Shown in pieces: positions 61,652 to 64,000 of a stretch of 64,000 nucleotides of DNA. The DNA comes from Citrobacter sp. Awk 4 (GTDB lineage Bacteria; Pseudomonadota; Gammaproteobacteria; Enterobacterales; Enterobacteriaceae): NCBI RefSeq assembly GCF_028069725.1, contig NZ_JANEWG010000004.1, positions 1 to 64,000 of the forward strand. The letters are read 5' to 3'. The notes beneath the pieces are model-generated. The model made no database searches and was not told the origin of the DNA. It worked only from the letters and a program-made list of their open reading frames with translations. A program made the position numbers and the translations under genes. Each line of letters opens with the position of its first letter. The stretch's first letter is position 1.

Positions 61652-64000
61652 TTGCACGCTGGTTCTGGCGCGAATGGCGCTCCCCGTCATTACTGATTGT
61701 CTGGCTGGCGCTGAGTCTGGCGGTGGCGTGTGTGCTGGCGCTTGGCAAGGTAAGCGATCGCATGGAAAAGGGGCTCAGCCAGCAAAGTCGCGAGTTTATG
61801 GCGGGAGACAGGGCGCTGCGCAGCTCTCGCGAGGTGCCGCAGGCGTGGATTGAACAAGCGCGCAAACGCGGGCTGAAGGTGGGAGAGCAACTGACGTTCG
61901 CCACCATGACCTTCGCAGGCGATACGCCGCAACTGGCGAATGTCAAAGCCGTAGACAGTGTCTATCCAATGTACGGCGAACTGCAAACCGACCCGCCGGG
62001 GCTAAAACCACAACCCGGTTCTGTGCTGCTGGCGCCGCGTCTGATGGCGCTACTCAATCTGAAAACCGGCGACACCCTTGATGTTGGCGACGCAACGCTG
62101 CGCATTGCCGGGGTGGTGGTTCAGGAGCCGGATGCTGGTTTTAACCCTTTCCAGATGGCGCCGCGGCTGATGATGAATATCGCCGATGTTGAAAAAACAG
62201 GGGCGGTGCAGCCGGGGAGTCGCGTCACGTGGCGCTATAAATTTGGCGGCACGGCGCAACAACTCGACGGTTATGAAAAATGGCTGCTGCCGCAGCTTAA
62301 ACCCGAACATCGTTGGTACGGACTGGAGCAGGACGAAGGGGCGCTGGGTAAATCGCTGGAGCGCTCACAACAATTTCTCCTGCTTTCGGCGCTGTTAACG
62401 CTGTTACTGGCGGTGGCTGCCGTTGCCGTCGCGATGGGCCATTACTGTCGTAGCCGCTACGATCTGGTCGCTATCCTCAAAACACTGGGGGCCGGTCGCG
62501 CGCAATTACGTAAGCTGATCGTCGGTCAGTGGTTAATGGTGCTGGCGCTTTCTGCGATAACGGGCGGCGGCGTGGGGCTGCTGTTTGAAAGTGCGCTGAT
62601 GGTGTTGCTCAAACCGGTTTTACCTGCCCAGTTGCCTCCCGCCAGCCCCTGGCCGTGGCTGTGGGCGCTGGGGACGATGACGGTGATTTCTCTGTTGGTC
62701 GGGCTGCGTCCTTACCGGCTGCTCTTAGCGACACAGCCGCTGCGGGTGCTACGCCGTGATGTTGTGGCGAACGTCTGGCCGTTGAAAATCTATCTTCCGG
62801 TCGTGAGTATAGTGGTCGTCGCTCTGCTTGCCGTGTTGATGGGCGGCAGCATGCTGCTGTGGGCGGTTCTGGCGGGCGCGGTGGTGTTGGCGCTCCTGTG
62901 CGGCGTATTAGGCTGGATGTTGCTGAATGTTCTGCGTGGACTGACATTAACCTCGTTGCCGTTACGGTTAGCGGTGAGTCGACTGCTGCGTCAGCCCTGG
63001 TCCACCCTGAGCCAGCTCTCCGCGTTTTCACTCTCCTTTATGCTACTGGCGCTACTGCTGGTGCTGCGCGGCGATTTACTTGACCGCTGGCAGCAACAAA
63101 TGCCGCCGGAAAGTCCGAATTATTTTCTGATTAACATTGCGCCTGAACAGGTAACGCCGCTGAAAGCGTTCCTTGCAGACCATCAGGTGATCCCTGAAGC
63201 GTTCTACCCCATCGTGCGGGCGCGACTGACGGCCATTAACGGGAAGCCAACGGAGGGGAATCAGGATGAAGCGCTTAACCGGGAACTGAATCTGACCTGG
63301 CAGGATATCCGCCCCAATCACAATCCGATCACTGCTGGAAACTGGCCGCCAAAGGTCGGGGAAGCCTCAATCGAAGAGGGGCTGGCAAAACGCCTGAAGA
63401 TAGGTCTCGGGGATTTCGTGACCTTTATGGGCGACACCCAGGAGTTCAGCGCGAAGGTCACCAGTCTGCGCCAGGTGGACTGGGAAAGTCTGCGTCCCAA
63501 TTTCTTCTTTATTTTCCCCTCTGGCGCGCTGGATGGGCAACCGCAAAGCTGGCTCACCAGTTTCCGCTGGGAGAACGGCAATGGCATGCTGACGCAGTTG
63601 AACCGCGAGTTTCCTACCATCAGTTTGCTGGATATTGGCGCAATCCTGAAACAGGTGGCTCAGGTATTGGATCAGGTCAGTCGGGCGCTGGAGGTGATGG
63701 TGGTACTGGTGACCGCCTGCGGCATCCTGCTGTTACTGGCGCAGGTGCAGGTGGGTATGCGCCAGCGCCATCAGGAGCTGGTGGTCTGGCGAACACTGGG
63801 GGCCGGTAAAAAACTGCTGCGTACCACATTGTGGTGCGAGTTTGCCATGCTGGGGCTGGTTTCCGGGCTGGTGGCGGCCATTGGCGCTGAAACGGCGCTG
63901 GCGGTGTTGCAAACCCGCGTTTTTGACTTCCCGTGGGAGCCTGACTGGCGACTGTGGATTGTTCTGCCGTTTTGTGGCGCGCTGTTACTTTCAGTCTGCG
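61648..64000 (+). CDS. ybbP: ABC transporter permease YbbP (FtsX/MacB type), 3' end outside the window
   Basis: Open from ATG 61648 to the window end (784 codons; E. coli YbbP has 804), so about 20 codons are missing. N-terminal helix, a first periplasmic domain (about 40-245), an FtsX-like helix set (about 248-345), further helices, a second periplasmic domain (about 485-665) and a final FtsX helix set that is cut off. The two FtsX modules show the paired TLGAGRAQLRKL and TLGAGKKLLRTT motifs, evidence of internal duplication. Confidence 0.93.
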   Translation, partial: MIARWFWREWRSPSLLIVWLALSLAVACVLALGKVSDRMEKGLSQQSREFMAGDRALRSSREVPQAWIEQARKRGLKVGEQLTFATMTFAGDTPQLANVKAVDSVYPMYGELQTDPPGLKPQPGSVLLAPRLMALLNLKTGDTLDVGDATLRIAGVVVQEPDAGFNPFQMAPRLMMNIADVEKTGAVQPGSRVTWRYKFGGTAQQLDGYEKWLLPQLKPEHRWYGLEQDEGALGKSLERSQQFLLLSALLTLLLAVAAVAVAMGHYCRSRYDLVAILKTLGAGRAQLRKLIVGQWLMVLALSAITGGGVGLLFESALMVLLKPVLPAQLPPASPWPWLWALGTMTVISLLVGLRPYRLLLATQPLRVLRRDVVANVWPLKIYLPVVSIVVVALLAVLMGGSMLLWAVLAGAVVLALLCGVLGWMLLNVLRGLTLTSLPLRLAVSRLLRQPWSTLSQLSAFSLSFMLLALLLVLRGDLLDRWQQQMPPESPNYFLINIAPEQVTPLKAFLADHQVIPEAFYPIVRARLTAINGKPTEGNQDEALNRELNLTWQDIRPNHNPITAGNWPPKVGEASIEEGLAKRLKIGLGDFVTFMGDTQEFSAKVTSLRQVDWESLRPNFFFIFPSGALDGQPQSWLTSFRWENGNGMLTQLNREFPTISLLDIGAILKQVAQVLDQVSRALEVMVVLVTACGILLLLAQVQVGMRQRHQELVVWRTLGAGKKLLRTTLWCEFAMLGLVSGLVAAIGAETALAVLQTRVFDFPWEPDWRLWIVLPFCGALLLSVC

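Overview
The window is a chromosomal segment of an enteric bacterium (Enterobacteriaceae). Gene order and protein sequences follow the E. coli K-12 decR-mdlAB ... ybbAP segment closely. Several insertions relative to K-12, including a Salmonella-type cysteine desulfhydrase beside decR, point to a Citrobacter-like or Salmonella-like genus; species cannot be settled from sequence reading alone. There is no phage, IS element, tRNA, rRNA or CRISPR array. Repeats are limited to REP/BIME elements and one ERIC element.

Layout. 1-7.3 kb: cdsH/decR, the heterodimeric ABC exporter mdlAB, and the sigma54/NtrC-controlled glnK-amtB ammonium operon. 7.3-16.3 kb: tesB, ybaY, atl, 4.5S RNA (ffs), an inserted divergent yczR-yczE pair, ybaA, pdeB, an inserted Zur-controlled pair of zinc-free ribosomal protein paralogues (rpmE2-rpmJ2), ylaC, maa, hha-tomB. 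16.8-25.5 kb: acrAB with divergent acrR (AcrR operator and marbox visible), and mscK. 25.5-32.4 kb: rsmS, priC, ybaN, apt, dnaX (with its frameshift signal), ybaB-recR and htpG with a sigma32 promoter.

32.4-38.5 kb is the most interesting part: a four-gene cluster between htpG and adk that K-12 lacks at this site. It encodes a fructose-family PTS EIIABC permease, a HutC-type GntR regulator, a glycyl radical enzyme (GRE) that is not pyruvate formate-lyase, and its radical-SAM activase. The PTS and GRE arms are divergent across 241 bp that holds two matching TTGTA-N2-TACAA palindromes and two FNR-like boxes. An ERIC element sits at the adk-side border. The layout predicts anaerobic, substrate-induced uptake and phosphorylation of a sugar or polyol followed by radical C-O cleavage or dehydration; the substrate is unknown.

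38.8-49.6 kb: adk, hemH, aes, gsk, ybaL, fsr, ushA, ybaK, the small RNA ChiX, and ybaP. 49.7-64 kb: copper exporter copA (with the frameshift site that yields the 70-residue CopA(Z) chaperone) and its activator cueR. Next comes the SPFH/NfeD pair qmcA-ybbJ, apparently extended by two exported proteins of unknown function. Then fetAB, cnoX, ybbO, tesA, ybbA and an incomplete ybbP that runs off the window end.
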